Shown here: positions 7,554-15,561 of the stretch, in pieces | Layout: each line of letters starts with the position of its first letter | How positions within the stretch are numbered: position 1 is the stretch's first letter | DNA from: G963665215 sp963665215 | GTDB taxonomy: Bacteria > Chloroflexota > Dehalococcoidia > Lucifugimonadales > CAUZJF01 | Direction of reading: 5' to 3' | Length of the DNA stretch: 64,000 nucleotides | Assembly: GCA_963665215.2 (NCBI GenBank) | Contig: CAXXWW010000014.1 | Coordinates: 186,001-250,000 of the forward strand | Made by a program: the position numbers and the translations under genes | Notes under the pieces: model-generated | What the model saw: only the letters and a program-made list of their open reading frames with translations | Told to the model about the DNA's origin: nothing | Database searches by the model: none

Positions 7554-10500
7554 TCAGTCCGCCGGGTTGTTGGCGTCACCCACAGGAGCGCCGACGAGCT
7601 GGGTGGAGACCAGCTGAGCGTACAGTCCCCGGTTCTCCAGCAACTGCTGATGCGTGCCCTCCTCGACGCGCCGCCCTAAGTCCAGGACCACGATGTGGTC
7701 GGCGTCCCTGACCGTGGAGAGCCTGTGGGCGATCACCAGCGTTGTGCGCCCCTTCATAAGCCGGCGCAGCGCTTCTCGCACCTGCTGCTCGTTGACCGCA
7801 TCCAGGTGTGAGGTCGCCTCGTCAAGCACAAGAACCGGGGCGTCTTTGATCATGGCCCGCGCTATGGATATGCGCTGGCGCTGCCCGCCCGATAGCTGCA
7901 TACCACGCTCCCCCACCACGGTATCGTAGCCGTCGGGCATCGCGTGGATGAACTCAGATGCATTCGCGAGCTGTGCGGCAGCCTCGATATCGGCCTCGGA
8001 GGCGTCCTCGTTGGCCATGCGCAGATTCTCACGAATGGTGGTGTTGAACAGGAAAGTGTCCTGGGACACCAGCGCGATATGGTCGCGCAGCTTGTCGAGC
8101 TCGTATTCCCGTAGATCGTGACCTCCAAGCCGGATAGTGCCGGCCTGTGGGTCCCAGAACCTCATGAGCATGTTGGCACAGGTGGACTTGCCTGCACCCG
8201 AGCGTCCGACCAGGGCCACGGTCTGGCCCGTACCCACCGTGAAGGAGACGTCTTGAAGGGCTTGTGGCTGACCGGGGCCGTAAGAGAAGCCGACACGTTG
8301 GAATGCGATGGAAGGGGCCCCGTTAAGACCGAATGGCTTCTCGGCCGTCACCCCCGGCCCGTCCTGTACGGGGACCGGCTCGTCGTGGATCTCGAATACG
8401 CGCCGAGACGCCGCGAGGGTCTCCATCAGCTGCTTAAGGGTCCTGGCGAGCTCCGAGACGGGGGAGAATGAAGAGAGGGCGAGCAGGGTCGCCAGAGGGA
8501 GCTGGGGCCGCGGCATCTGCTCCTGTACCACCAGCCAGACGCCGGTCGTCATCACTGCCAGGCCGCCGAGAGCCGTCAGAGCCTCGATGAAGGAGACGTG
8601 GGCCGCCTGCTCCTTCAGGAACCGCACGCGGCGGAAGGCGAATGTCCGGCCCATGCGGACCGTCTCTTCGAGGCGCGCGCGTCCGCCGCCGAAGGCCACG
8701 ATCTCCCGCATGCCCTGAATCCCATCCACCATGTGGGCGTTCAGATCGCCCAGATCACGCCGGAGCTCCCCTCCGAGCCGTTCCGACCTTTTCTGAGCGA
8801 AGAAGGGACTCCCCGCGGCCACCAGCAGGAACGGTGCGAGGACAAGCGCAAGCGGCCAGGCGACGAATGCCAGGGTGATCAGCACGCCGCCGGGCACCAA
8901 CACCGCCACGAGGGCCGGCGAAATCACGTGTGCGAAGAAGTACTCGACGGTCTCGATATCGCCGCCCACGATGCTCGTGAGGTCTCCGGACCGCCGCCGC
9001 ACCAGGTAGGCGGGCGCCAGGGGCTCCAGCCGGTCGTACAGTGCGATGCGCATCTCGGCGAGAAGTCTGAAAGCCAGGTCGTGGGACGCCCAGGCCTCGC
9101 CCCATCTGGAGAAAGCCGCCAGGGGCACAAAGATTGCCAGGAACATCAGCGTCAGGCCAATATCCCCGTTTTCCCAGATTTTCCCCACCAGCAGGGCGCT
9201 GATGGCGCCCACGCCGATGGTCGATCCGTGGTATGTCAAGCCGAGCAGAAGGCTCAGCGATAGCTTGCCCCACCAAGGGCGCACAAGCCCAAGGAGCCTG
9301 CCCCAGGCAGCCAGGGCGCTGTTAGCACCGGCGACCGGCGATGGCGTCGAGTCCTCGCTTAATCGGGTTATTGGGCTCCCCGCACTCCGGTCGCTCTCGG
9401 GGAGGGCACCGTCGCCGGACGATGTGGGGAGTGCGGTCGCGATCAGGTCCTGCTCCGGCCTCGCCTGCTGGTTCGCCACTAGCTGAGCGTACACTCCATT
9501 TGCGGCCACCAGCTCGGCATGGGGGCCTGACTCTACCAGGTGTCCCCGGTCGAGGACAAGTATTCGGTCGGCCCCAACGACGCTGGACAGCCGGTGCGCT
9601 ATGACGAGAGTTGTTTTCCCTGCCATGAGCCGGTCCAGCGCCTGCTGAATTGCCGCTTCGTTCTCGGCGTCCACGCTGGAGAGCGCTTCGTCCAGTACCA
9701 GGATGGGAGCCGCCTTCAGCAACGCACGGGCGATTGCGATTCGCTGGCGCTCGCCACCGGACAGCCGGACGCCGCGCTCGCCGATGTAGGTGTCGTAGCC
9801 CTTCGGCAAAGCGGTTATGAACTCGTGGGCGTTGGCCGCACGGGCCGCCGCCTCGAGCTCTTCCGTGATGGAGTCGGGCCTGCCCAGGCGAATATTTTCT
9901 GCGGCCGTTCCCTGGAACAGGTACGTGTCCTGCGTCACGACCGAGACCTGCTGGCGGAGGAGCTCGAGCGGCAGGTCCCGTAGATCGCGGCCACCCATCA
10001 GGACGCGTCCCCGCAGCGGATCGTGGAACCGGAGCAGGAGCCAGACGACGGTCGTCTTTCCTGCGCCGCTGGGACCGACCAGACCCAGGGTCTCGCCGGC
10101 GCGAAGTGTGAATGAGACCTCCTGGAGGGCGGGCCTGCGTCCGCCCTCATACCCGAAGCTGACCGCGTCGAATCTGATCTTGGCTGCGGGCGGGCCCATC
10201 TGGAGAGGCTTGCCGACATCGTCGGGCCCGTCGGCTTTGGATGAAATGGCCTCGGGGCCCTTTATGGCCACGGGGGCGTCGAACAGAGCGAATATGCCCT
10301 CTGCGGCGGACATGGAGACCATGCCCTGGTGGTAGAGCAGGGTCAGCTCTCGCAGGGGCCTGAAGACCTCCGCGCCCAGCATGAGGACGATTACCAGCGT
10401 TTGCAGCTCCAGGTTGCCGTCGCTCACCCGAATCGCCCCAGACACCAGGGCCAGCGTCGCTCCAGCGGAGATGCCGAGGACGGTTGCCGCGCCGGAGGCG

Positions 10501-11219
10501 CCGTCTGCCACAAGCACGCCCATCGTGCGGCGGAAGACATCTCTCGCGCGGCCAGCCAGCAGCTCCCCTCTCCGCTTGCTCTGCCCGAGCGCCTTGAGGG
10601 TGCCAAGCCCCTGGACACTGTCCAGGAAGTCCGCGCCCAGCGCGCCGTATGCATCCCGACGCGCCAGATTCCTCACGCGGTTCCACCTTTGCAAGAAGGC
10701 CGGCACGAGGAGAGTAAGGACCGCGAAGCCGAGAAATATAAGGCCGATCTGGACGTCCAGGGCCGCCATGAACGCGAATATGAGGATGGGCGCCACAGCC
10801 GCCACGAATAGCTGAGGCAGGTACTGCCCGAAGAACGTCTCCAGGCTCTCGACGCCCTCGACGAGGGACATCAGTACGTCGCCGGTCCGGCGCCGGTCGA
10901 AGTGGCCGGGCCCCAGCGCAAGGGAGTGCTCGTAGAGGCGTCGCCGCAGGGCTATCTTGACGGCGTTCGCGGTCTGATCGCTGACCGCGTCACGAAGGTA
11001 CTGGAAGAGGCCGCGCAGCGCGATTAGACCCGCGACGCCGATCAAAGGCGCCGTCAGGGTGGAGAGTGCTGCGCCCTGAAAGACCTGGGCGATAACCAGG
11101 CCGGAGAGGGCCAGACGGGCAATTCCGGCTCCAATTGCGACCAGCCCCATTACCACTGCGGCAAGGATGCGCAGCCGGTAGCCGTCGGTCATCGCGAACA
11201 GACGAAGGTTGAAGTACAT
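7554..11219 (-). CDS. Fused ABC exporter: two membrane domains and two ATPase domains in one chain
   Basis: A 1221-residue protein with layout TMD-NBD-TMD-NBD. NBD1 has Walker A GPSGAGKTT near residue 381, Q-loop SVVTQDTYLF, signature LSGGERQR and Walker B ILVLDEALSS. NBD2 has Walker A GRSGAGKST near residue 1006, Q-loop ALVSQDTFLF, signature LSGGQRQR and Walker B VLVLDEATS. Both sites keep the Walker Glu, so both should hydrolyse ATP. The first half resembles CydD (the EVFRPLRELTLLYHQGMVSMSAAEGIFALFD segment), the second half a CydC- or MsbA-like subunit. Type IV exporters are normally half-transporter dimers; here both are fused, about twice the usual length. The substrate is unknown; export of a thiol or lipid-linked compound is possible. 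A PAP2 phosphatase follows upstream on the same strand, 3 bp away. Confidence 0.92.
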   Translation of the reverse strand: MYFNLRLFAMTDGYRLRILAAVVMGLVAIGAGIARLALSGLVIAQVFQGAALSTLTAPLIGVAGLIALRGLFQYLRDAVSDQTANAVKIALRRRLYEHSLALGPGHFDRRRTGDVLMSLVEGVESLETFFGQYLPQLFVAAVAPILIFAFMAALDVQIGLIFLGFAVLTLLVPAFLQRWNRVRNLARRDAYGALGADFLDSVQGLGTLKALGQSKRRGELLAGRARDVFRRTMGVLVADGASGAATVLGISAGATLALVSGAIRVSDGNLELQTLVIVLMLGAEVFRPLRELTLLYHQGMVSMSAAEGIFALFDAPVAIKGPEAISSKADGPDDVGKPLQMGPPAAKIRFDAVSFGYEGGRRPALQEVSFTLRAGETLGLVGPSGAGKTTVVWLLLRFHDPLRGRVLMGGRDLRDLPLELLRQQVSVVTQDTYLFQGTAAENIRLGRPDSITEELEAAARAANAHEFITALPKGYDTYIGERGVRLSGGERQRIAIARALLKAAPILVLDEALSSVDAENEAAIQQALDRLMAGKTTLVIAHRLSSVVGADRILVLDRGHLVESGPHAELVAANGVYAQLVANQQARPEQDLIATALPTSSGDGALPESDRSAGSPITRLSEDSTPSPVAGANSALAAWGRLLGLVRPWWGKLSLSLLLGLTYHGSTIGVGAISALLVGKIWENGDIGLTLMFLAIFVPLAAFSRWGEAWASHDLAFRLLAEMRIALYDRLEPLAPAYLVRRRSGDLTSIVGGDIETVEYFFAHVISPALVAVLVPGGVLITLAFVAWPLALVLAPFLLVAAGSPFFAQKRSERLGGELRRDLGDLNAHMVDGIQGMREIVAFGGGRARLEETVRMGRTFAFRRVRFLKEQAAHVSFIEALTALGGLAVMTTGVWLVVQEQMPRPQLPLATLLALSSFSPVSELARTLKQLMETLAASRRVFEIHDEPVPVQDGPGVTAEKPFGLNGAPSIAFQRVGFSYGPGQPQALQDVSFTVGTGQTVALVGRSGAGKSTCANMLMRFWDPQAGTIRLGGHDLREYELDKLRDHIALVSQDTFLFNTTIRENLRMANEDASEADIEAAAQLANASEFIHAMPDGYDTVVGERGMQLSGGQRQRISIARAMIKDAPVLVLDEATSHLDAVNEQQVREALRRLMKGRTTLVIAHRLSTVRDADHIVVLDLGRRVEEGTHQQLLENRGLYAQLVSTQLVGAPVGDANNPAD

Positions 11220-11222
11220 TTG

Positions 11223-11813
11223 CTACGCCAAACAGAGGATTCGCGCGGCCTTTATCACCATAGTGGGAAGGGGCTCCAGCAGGTCCCTCAGCTTAAACAC
11301 CAGATACGCTACGACGATGCCAATGAGTGCCGCTCCAAGAACGTCCGCCGGGTAGTGGACGCCCGCGTAGACTCGAGCGAAGCCGTATGCGCCAGCCCCG
11401 AGTAAGAGGGCGGTCCCGACCCTCCTGTTGACTCCCCACACCGCGGCGGCGATGGCAAAGCTAGCAGCCGCGGGATTGGACGGGAACGAAGAGTCGGTGG
11501 GCTGATAGAAGAGGATGGACACATCGTGGTCGATAAAAGGCCTGGGCCTGAAATACAGGGCGTTGCTGATGTACACTACCCAGCTGGCAAAGCCCATGGC
11601 GGACAGGGCAACGAATACCCCAACTTGATGTTTCAGGCGGGCCGCCCTGTCATCTCCAACGAACCAGAGCCCCAGAAGGGTTAACGCCAGGCTCGCGGGC
11701 ACCAGGTAGTCGCTCACGACCCACGTGATGATGCCGTCGAAGAGAGCGGACCTTCCCACCCAGCCGTTCAGCCAGAGAAATACGACCTCGTCTGCGTGCG
11801 CCATGCCTTCCAC
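11223..11813 (-). CDS. PAP2-family membrane phosphatase (undecaprenyl-diphosphatase-like)
   Basis: A 196-residue multi-pass membrane protein. PAP2 motifs are present: RPRPF (residues 89-93), FPSN (110-113) and RVYAGVHYPADVLG (147-160, with R147, H153 and D157). The usual PSGH/PSDH motif reads PSNP, so the His of motif 2 is missing. That could lower or change activity, although R147/H153/D157 of motif 3 are intact. Members dephosphorylate undecaprenyl diphosphate or phosphatidic acid at the outer face of the membrane. It sits just upstream of the fused ABC exporter and overlaps the preceding membrane-protein gene by 46 bp, suggesting an operon. Confidence 0.85.
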   Translation of the reverse strand: MEGMAHADEVVFLWLNGWVGRSALFDGIITWVVSDYLVPASLALTLLGLWFVGDDRAARLKHQVGVFVALSAMGFASWVVYISNALYFRPRPFIDHDVSILFYQPTDSSFPSNPAAASFAIAAAVWGVNRRVGTALLLGAGAYGFARVYAGVHYPADVLGAALIGIVVAYLVFKLRDLLEPLPTMVIKAARILCLA

Positions 11814-12208
11814 CAGTAGCGGATGCTCCGGGCCAGTGCCCTGCCGTAGTTGGTTTGCTTGAGCGCTTCGAGCCCCTCACCCGGCGTCGTGTCGCCACCC
11901 TTCATCCCCGCATTCACGATGGTGGATGCCACGAGGGTGATCACGAATCCGCTCACTGCGGCCAGAAAAAAGACGAGGGCCTGAATATTCCCGTCCAGCC
12001 CTCCTTCATAGTCATTGAGGTTCCGGTCGCCCGTAGCGAAGAACCAGATGAACGCCCCTACCACGAGGCCCAGCCCAATGGCCTTGGCCACCAAGGGCGG
12101 CTTGAACATCAGCAGCCCCGTGAGGCGCCCTGCTGATCCTGCTATCTGTATCACCCCAAGGCTTGCGGCGAAGACAAACAGGAAGTAGTCGACGGCGATC
12201 GTGGACAT
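11768..12208 (-). CDS. Unidentified four-helix membrane protein
   Basis: A 146-residue protein with about four hydrophobic segments (FLFVFAASLGVIQIA; LVAKAIGLGLVVGAFIWFF; IQALVFFLAAVSGFVITLVAS; the last short). A basic C-terminal tail contains NYGRALARSIRYWWKAW. I recognise no named family. Its 3' end overlaps the PAP2 gene, and the spacing suggests cotranscription of this gene, the PAP2 gene and the ABC exporter. A role in envelope lipid handling is only an inference from neighbours. Confidence 0.7.
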   Translation of the reverse strand: MSTIAVDYFLFVFAASLGVIQIAGSAGRLTGLLMFKPPLVAKAIGLGLVVGAFIWFFATGDRNLNDYEGGLDGNIQALVFFLAAVSGFVITLVASTIVNAGMKGGDTTPGEGLEALKQTNYGRALARSIRYWWKAWRTQTRSYFSG

Positions 12209-12226
12209 TGTCAGGCTAGATACTCG

Positions 12227-13156
12227 TCAGCCCTCCAACGCGATGGCGGTGCACCAGTGAAGGTACTTTGGGTTGTTTCCTTTTACCACGTTGACGTAGA
12301 GGTCTGCCAGCGACCTGGTAGTAGGCCCAATGCCGCCGTTACCTATGGGGCGGTTGTCCACGTATCCCACAGGGAGGACGTGCGCAGCCGTTCCCGTAAG
12401 GAAAAGCTCGTCGGCCAGATACAGCTCGCTACGGTTGATGTGCCGCTCGACGATCTCTACTCCCAGCTCGTTATTGGCTAGCTGGAATACCGAGTCTCTC
12501 GTTATCCCGGTCAGGTTGTTGTCGCTAATCAGGGGCGTATGGATCACCCCATTCGACACCAGGAATAGATTCTCGCCCGTGCCCTCGGACACGGAGCCGT
12601 CTTGGTTTAGCATGATACCTTCGTCGAAGCCGGCCATTACCGCCTCTGTCTTGGCCAGGATGCTGTTTACGTAGGTGCCGGAGATCTTGACCCTCGTGGG
12701 AATGTTGGTGTCGTCCACGCGGCGCCAGGAGGAGGTGCAGCAGCGGATAGCGCCCTCTGTCTCTATGTAAGCGCCGAAGGGTACGACCATCAGGGCAAAG
12801 TCGCTGTCCAGTGTGTGCAGCCTCAGGTTGGCCACGGCCTCCTGGCTCTTGTAGGCGAGGGGCCTGATGTAGACGTCCTCGGCGTACCCGCAGCTTTGGA
12901 TCAGCTCCACGGTGATCTCGCACAGCTCACCCACCGAGTGGGGTATGTCGATCATCATGATCTTGCAGCCCAGCAGGAGGCGCTCGTAGTGCTCCCGGAG
13001 CCGGAAGACGAACACCTTGCCCTGGTCCTGGTTCCAGTTACCCCGAACGCCCTCAAAGACGGCGGTGCCATAGTGGAGGGCGTGGGTCATTATGCTTACT
13101 TTAGCCTCTGGGAGTGGGACGATTCGGCCGCGAAAGTAGGCCAGGGCCTCGGACAT
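12227..13156 (-). CDS. ilvE: Branched-chain amino acid aminotransferase
   Basis: A class IV PLP aminotransferase of 309 residues, the normal IlvE length. The start is set at ATG 13156 (MSEALAYFRG), which has GGAAAGGAAACCGCCAT just upstream; a longer frame to 13201 has no such site. Landmarks: GRIVPLPEAKVSIMTHALHYG at the N-terminus, R99-P-L for carboxylate binding, the PLP lysine K157 in RVKISGTYVNS, and the SEGTGENLFLV phosphate-binding region. It makes or degrades Leu, Ile and Val by transamination with 2-oxoglutarate. No other branched-chain genes are adjacent. Confidence 0.95.
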   Translation of the reverse strand: MSEALAYFRGRIVPLPEAKVSIMTHALHYGTAVFEGVRGNWNQDQGKVFVFRLREHYERLLLGCKIMMIDIPHSVGELCEITVELIQSCGYAEDVYIRPLAYKSQEAVANLRLHTLDSDFALMVVPFGAYIETEGAIRCCTSSWRRVDDTNIPTRVKISGTYVNSILAKTEAVMAGFDEGIMLNQDGSVSEGTGENLFLVSNGVIHTPLISDNNLTGITRDSVFQLANNELGVEIVERHINRSELYLADELFLTGTAAHVLPVGYVDNRPIGNGGIGPTTRSLADLYVNVVKGNNPKYLHWCTAIALEG

Positions 13157-13466
13157 ATGGCGGTTTCCTTTCCCGTGAAGGCTGACGGACATTATAATCA
13201 AAGGCCTCTGGCAAAGACAACACTACCCGTTGCGGCCCTCGCGGGCTCGGCGAGGGCCGCCGCCCCTCGACACGCCCCGGGGCGTGGAGTTAATGGACGT
13301 TGTCCGTTCGCGGTGAGACCGTCGAGCCGTGGACGGGACAAGCTCTCTTTACCGAAGGACCAACAGGCCCTGGATCAGGCAGGCCTCGCTTTACACGGAC
13401 CCGGAGGATCATTTACACTTTAGCCTAGGATGTGTGCCAGTCTCCGAGCCTTATTGGAGGTGAGTC
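13157..13466. other. Divergent intergenic region with strong hairpins
   Basis: This lies between divergent ilvE and the 45-residue basic protein. It holds a perfect 11-bp-arm hairpin (GCGGCCCTCGC 13232-13242, 7-nt loop, complement 13250-13260) and a perfect 16-bp palindrome CACGCCCCGGGGCGTG (13271-13286). Neither is followed by a T-run. No T-box consensus was found, so amino-acid-responsive control of ilvE is not supported. Confidence 0.5.
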
Positions 13467-13604
13467 ATGCCGAGAGGCCATGCACCGAAGCGTGAGGCCA
13501 AGAAAACCAAGAAGAAGGCCAGCAAGCAGCCGATTCTATCATCACCTTTGTTCGCTTCAACCGAGGTGGAGATAATAAAAAAGCGGAAAAAGCCCAGGGA
13601 ATGA
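13467..13604 (+). CDS. Small basic conserved-type protein (45 residues)
   Basis: The ATG at 13467 is preceded by an excellent Shine-Dalgarno, GGAGGTGA (13457-13464). The product starts MPRGHAPKREAKKTKKKASK and ends EVEIIKKRKKPRE, with 17 Lys/Arg. Short MPRGHAPKREAKK-type proteins recur in high-GC Gram-positive and Chloroflexi genomes; I do not know a function. Nucleic-acid or ribosome binding is a guess from charge. The gene is too short for many gene finders but start, site and codon use all support it. A 12-bp hairpin follows 34 bp after the stop. Confidence 0.7.
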   Translation: MPRGHAPKREAKKTKKKASKQPILSSPLFASTEVEIIKKRKKPRE

Positions 13605-13638
13605 GGAGTAACGAATCGCTGGCTCTGCAGAGCAAGGA

Positions 13639-13678
13639 GGGCCCGTTCGACGGACCAGTTAGGTCATCGGACGGGCCC
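13639..13678 (+). terminator. Long hairpin after the small basic gene
   Basis: GGGCCCGTTCGA (13639-13650) pairs over 12 positions, including one G-U, with TCGGACGGGCCC (13667-13678). Only a weak T-rich stretch (TTCGGTTCT) follows, so it may terminate inefficiently or protect the 3' end. It lies between convergent genes. Confidence 0.5.
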
Positions 13679-13727
13679 TTCGGTTCTGGCGGCGGCCGCC
13701 TGGTCCGCCGGCCACGCGGTGGCTGTA

Positions 13728-14174
13728 CTATTCGGCCTCTTCGGCGTCTTCCGGGCTGGGGTCCGGGAGGTGGACTATGGAGTATGACTGGCTGTGGTCG
13801 AGCAGCCTGCCCAAAACCGCTGGGGAGAGGTCGCGGGGGTACGCGCTTGTCGCCCACCGCGACATGAGGTCCCCGCTGACCTGCTCGGCGGTCATCGGTT
13901 CGTTTCCGCCTGCCAGGACCACCCTGAAGATGGCTTCCTTTATAGGGGTGTCCTGCAACAAATAGTCGGGGGTATCAGAGCACTGCCGGGCGATCTGGGC
14001 GATGTGTTCCTTGGGATCGGAGGGGAGCACTGTCTCCTCGGTGTCAGCTTGGCGGCAGGCGTAGCATTTCCTCCACGCGATCGTTGCCGCCAGCGAACGA
14101 TGGCCGCCGTCGGCGCTGTCGAGGTCAATATAGTAGCGGCGCGCCTTCTCAGAGTCTTCCATGTAGTTGGTCAC
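13728..14174 (-). CDS. Hypothetical protein with a CYAC motif
   Basis: A 148-residue soluble protein beginning MTNYMEDSEKARRYYIDLD. It contains RKCYACRQAD, a CxxC pair near residues 37-40 that could bind metal, and a helical middle (LLQDTPIKEAIFRVVLAG then TAEQVSGDLMSRW) resembling a winged-helix-like fold. The C-terminus is acidic. I do not recognise a named family. It lies downstream of moeA on the same strand with a gap of about 90 bp and may be the last gene of that transcript. Confidence 0.65.
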   Translation of the reverse strand: MTNYMEDSEKARRYYIDLDSADGGHRSLAATIAWRKCYACRQADTEETVLPSDPKEHIAQIARQCSDTPDYLLQDTPIKEAIFRVVLAGGNEPMTAEQVSGDLMSRWATSAYPRDLSPAVLGRLLDHSQSYSIVHLPDPSPEDAEEAE

Positions 14175-14265
14175 CTTCGGAGAATGTAAGAGATCCTATC
14201 AAGATTGTCACCTTCCTGGCCCCGCTCTCCCACGTCGAGAAAGGGGCGGACTGAAACGTCGCAGC

Positions 14266-15561
14266 TCAGAACACGACCTCCGGCCAGTCCAGCATCACGA
14301 CCTTGACCTCCTCTCCCGCGTCCTTTTTGGGCACGTCTTCCGGACAGATGGCAAGTCCGTTGGCTCGAGCCATAGAGGTGAGCAGATTTGAGCTCTGGTG
14401 GCCAGTCAGTCTGGCGTAGTAGGTGCCGCCGCGCTTGGTGACAATGGCCCTAGCGTACACCCTGCGGCCGTCAGTGTTGTAGATCGGCTCTTCCAGTATG
14501 GCCTCAATAGTCGGCCGGCGGGCGTTTGCCAGTCCCAGCATCTTGTGGATGGCGGGGCGGCCGAACTGCTCGAAGGCCACGAGAGCGCTTACCGGGTTGC
14601 CGGGCAGTCCCAGTAGAGGCAGCGTCTCGCCTTTGGGGTCGTGCAGCACACCAAAGGCGAGGGGTTTCGCCGGGCGCATCCGCACCGACCAGAAAGTGAT
14701 CTCCCCGTGTTTCATGAGGACGTCCTTGACCATATCGTAATCGCCTTTGGACACCCCGGCGGAGGTGATAAACATATCAGCCCCGAACGCCTGCTGCAGC
14801 TTGGCGCTGATCATTTCTGAGTCGTCTCCCGCGATGCCCAGCATCTTTGGGATGCCGCCCGCGCGTATCACGGCGGCGGCTACGCTGTAGCTGTTGCTGT
14901 TATATATGCTACCCGGGGCGGGTTCAAGCGCAGGCTCTATCAGCTCGTCCCCGGTGGCCAGAATGGCGGTAACGGGCCGGCGAACCACCTCGACCTCACC
15001 GTAGCCCAACGATGCCAGCACGCCGATTTCAGGGGGGCGGAGGACCGTGCCCTTGTCCAGGACCCGCTGGCCTTTCTTGATATCCTGGCCTGCCGGCCTC
15101 AGGTTGGCCCCCTTGGCTACGTCGGCGTGGATACCGATCCTGGACGGCGGTCCACCCGAGGCCGCGCGCTCTTCCTCGTCGGTATCCTCGAAGGGAACCA
15201 CGGCGTCGGCCCCCTCCGGCACGGGTGCGCCGGTCATGATCCGTACGGCGGCCCCCGGGTTCACCGCGACCTGCGGCAGCTGTCCCGCGGCGACGGCCCC
15301 GGCTACGCGCAACACCACCGGCGCTGCGCTGGATGCCCCCACGACGCCGCCCGCCTGCACCGCATAGCCGTCCATGGCCGAGTTATCAAGGGGTGGAATG
15401 TCGAACCGGCCCACAACGTCCTGGGCCAGCACCTGGCCCTGAGCTTCCACGATGGGCTTGACCTCCGTATCCAGTACCTGGAAGGAGCCGAGAATACGCT
15501 CCAAAGCCTCCTCCACGCTGAGCATGGACGCATCGTGCCGCCCGTGAGTGTGCTCATTCAC
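14266..15561 (-). CDS. moeA: Molybdopterin molybdenumtransferase MoeA
   Basis: A 431-residue protein with full-length MoeA architecture: N-terminal domain with PPLDNSAMDGYAV (near residues 57-69), GAAVRIMTGAPVPEGADAVVPFED, the MPT-binding domain with ILATGDEL and GSIYNSNSY, and ITSAGVSKGDYDMVKDVL, then RPAKPLAFG and LLGLPGNPVSALVAFEQF. It inserts molybdate into adenylylated molybdopterin, the last step of Mo-cofactor assembly. Its ATG overlaps the pheT stop by 4 bp, so translation is likely coupled to pheT. moaA at the right edge of the window belongs to the same pathway. Confidence 0.95.
   Translation of the reverse strand: MNEHTHGRHDASMLSVEEALERILGSFQVLDTEVKPIVEAQGQVLAQDVVGRFDIPPLDNSAMDGYAVQAGGVVGASSAAPVVLRVAGAVAAGQLPQVAVNPGAAVRIMTGAPVPEGADAVVPFEDTDEEERAASGGPPSRIGIHADVAKGANLRPAGQDIKKGQRVLDKGTVLRPPEIGVLASLGYGEVEVVRRPVTAILATGDELIEPALEPAPGSIYNSNSYSVAAAVIRAGGIPKMLGIAGDDSEMISAKLQQAFGADMFITSAGVSKGDYDMVKDVLMKHGEITFWSVRMRPAKPLAFGVLHDPKGETLPLLGLPGNPVSALVAFEQFGRPAIHKMLGLANARRPTIEAILEEPIYNTDGRRVYARAIVTKRGGTYYARLTGHQSSNLLTSMARANGLAICPEDVPKKDAGEEVKVVMLDWPEVVF

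Noticed and set aside
8598..9263. Long plus-strand frame antisense to the fused ABC exporter
   Set aside because: The ABC domains on the minus strand are unmistakable; the antisense frame is a GC-rich shadow with His/Gln/Arg-rich composition.
13157..13466. A T-box or other riboswitch upstream of ilvE
   Set aside because: Hairpins are present, but no T-box consensus or other conserved riboswitch core was found in the right orientation.
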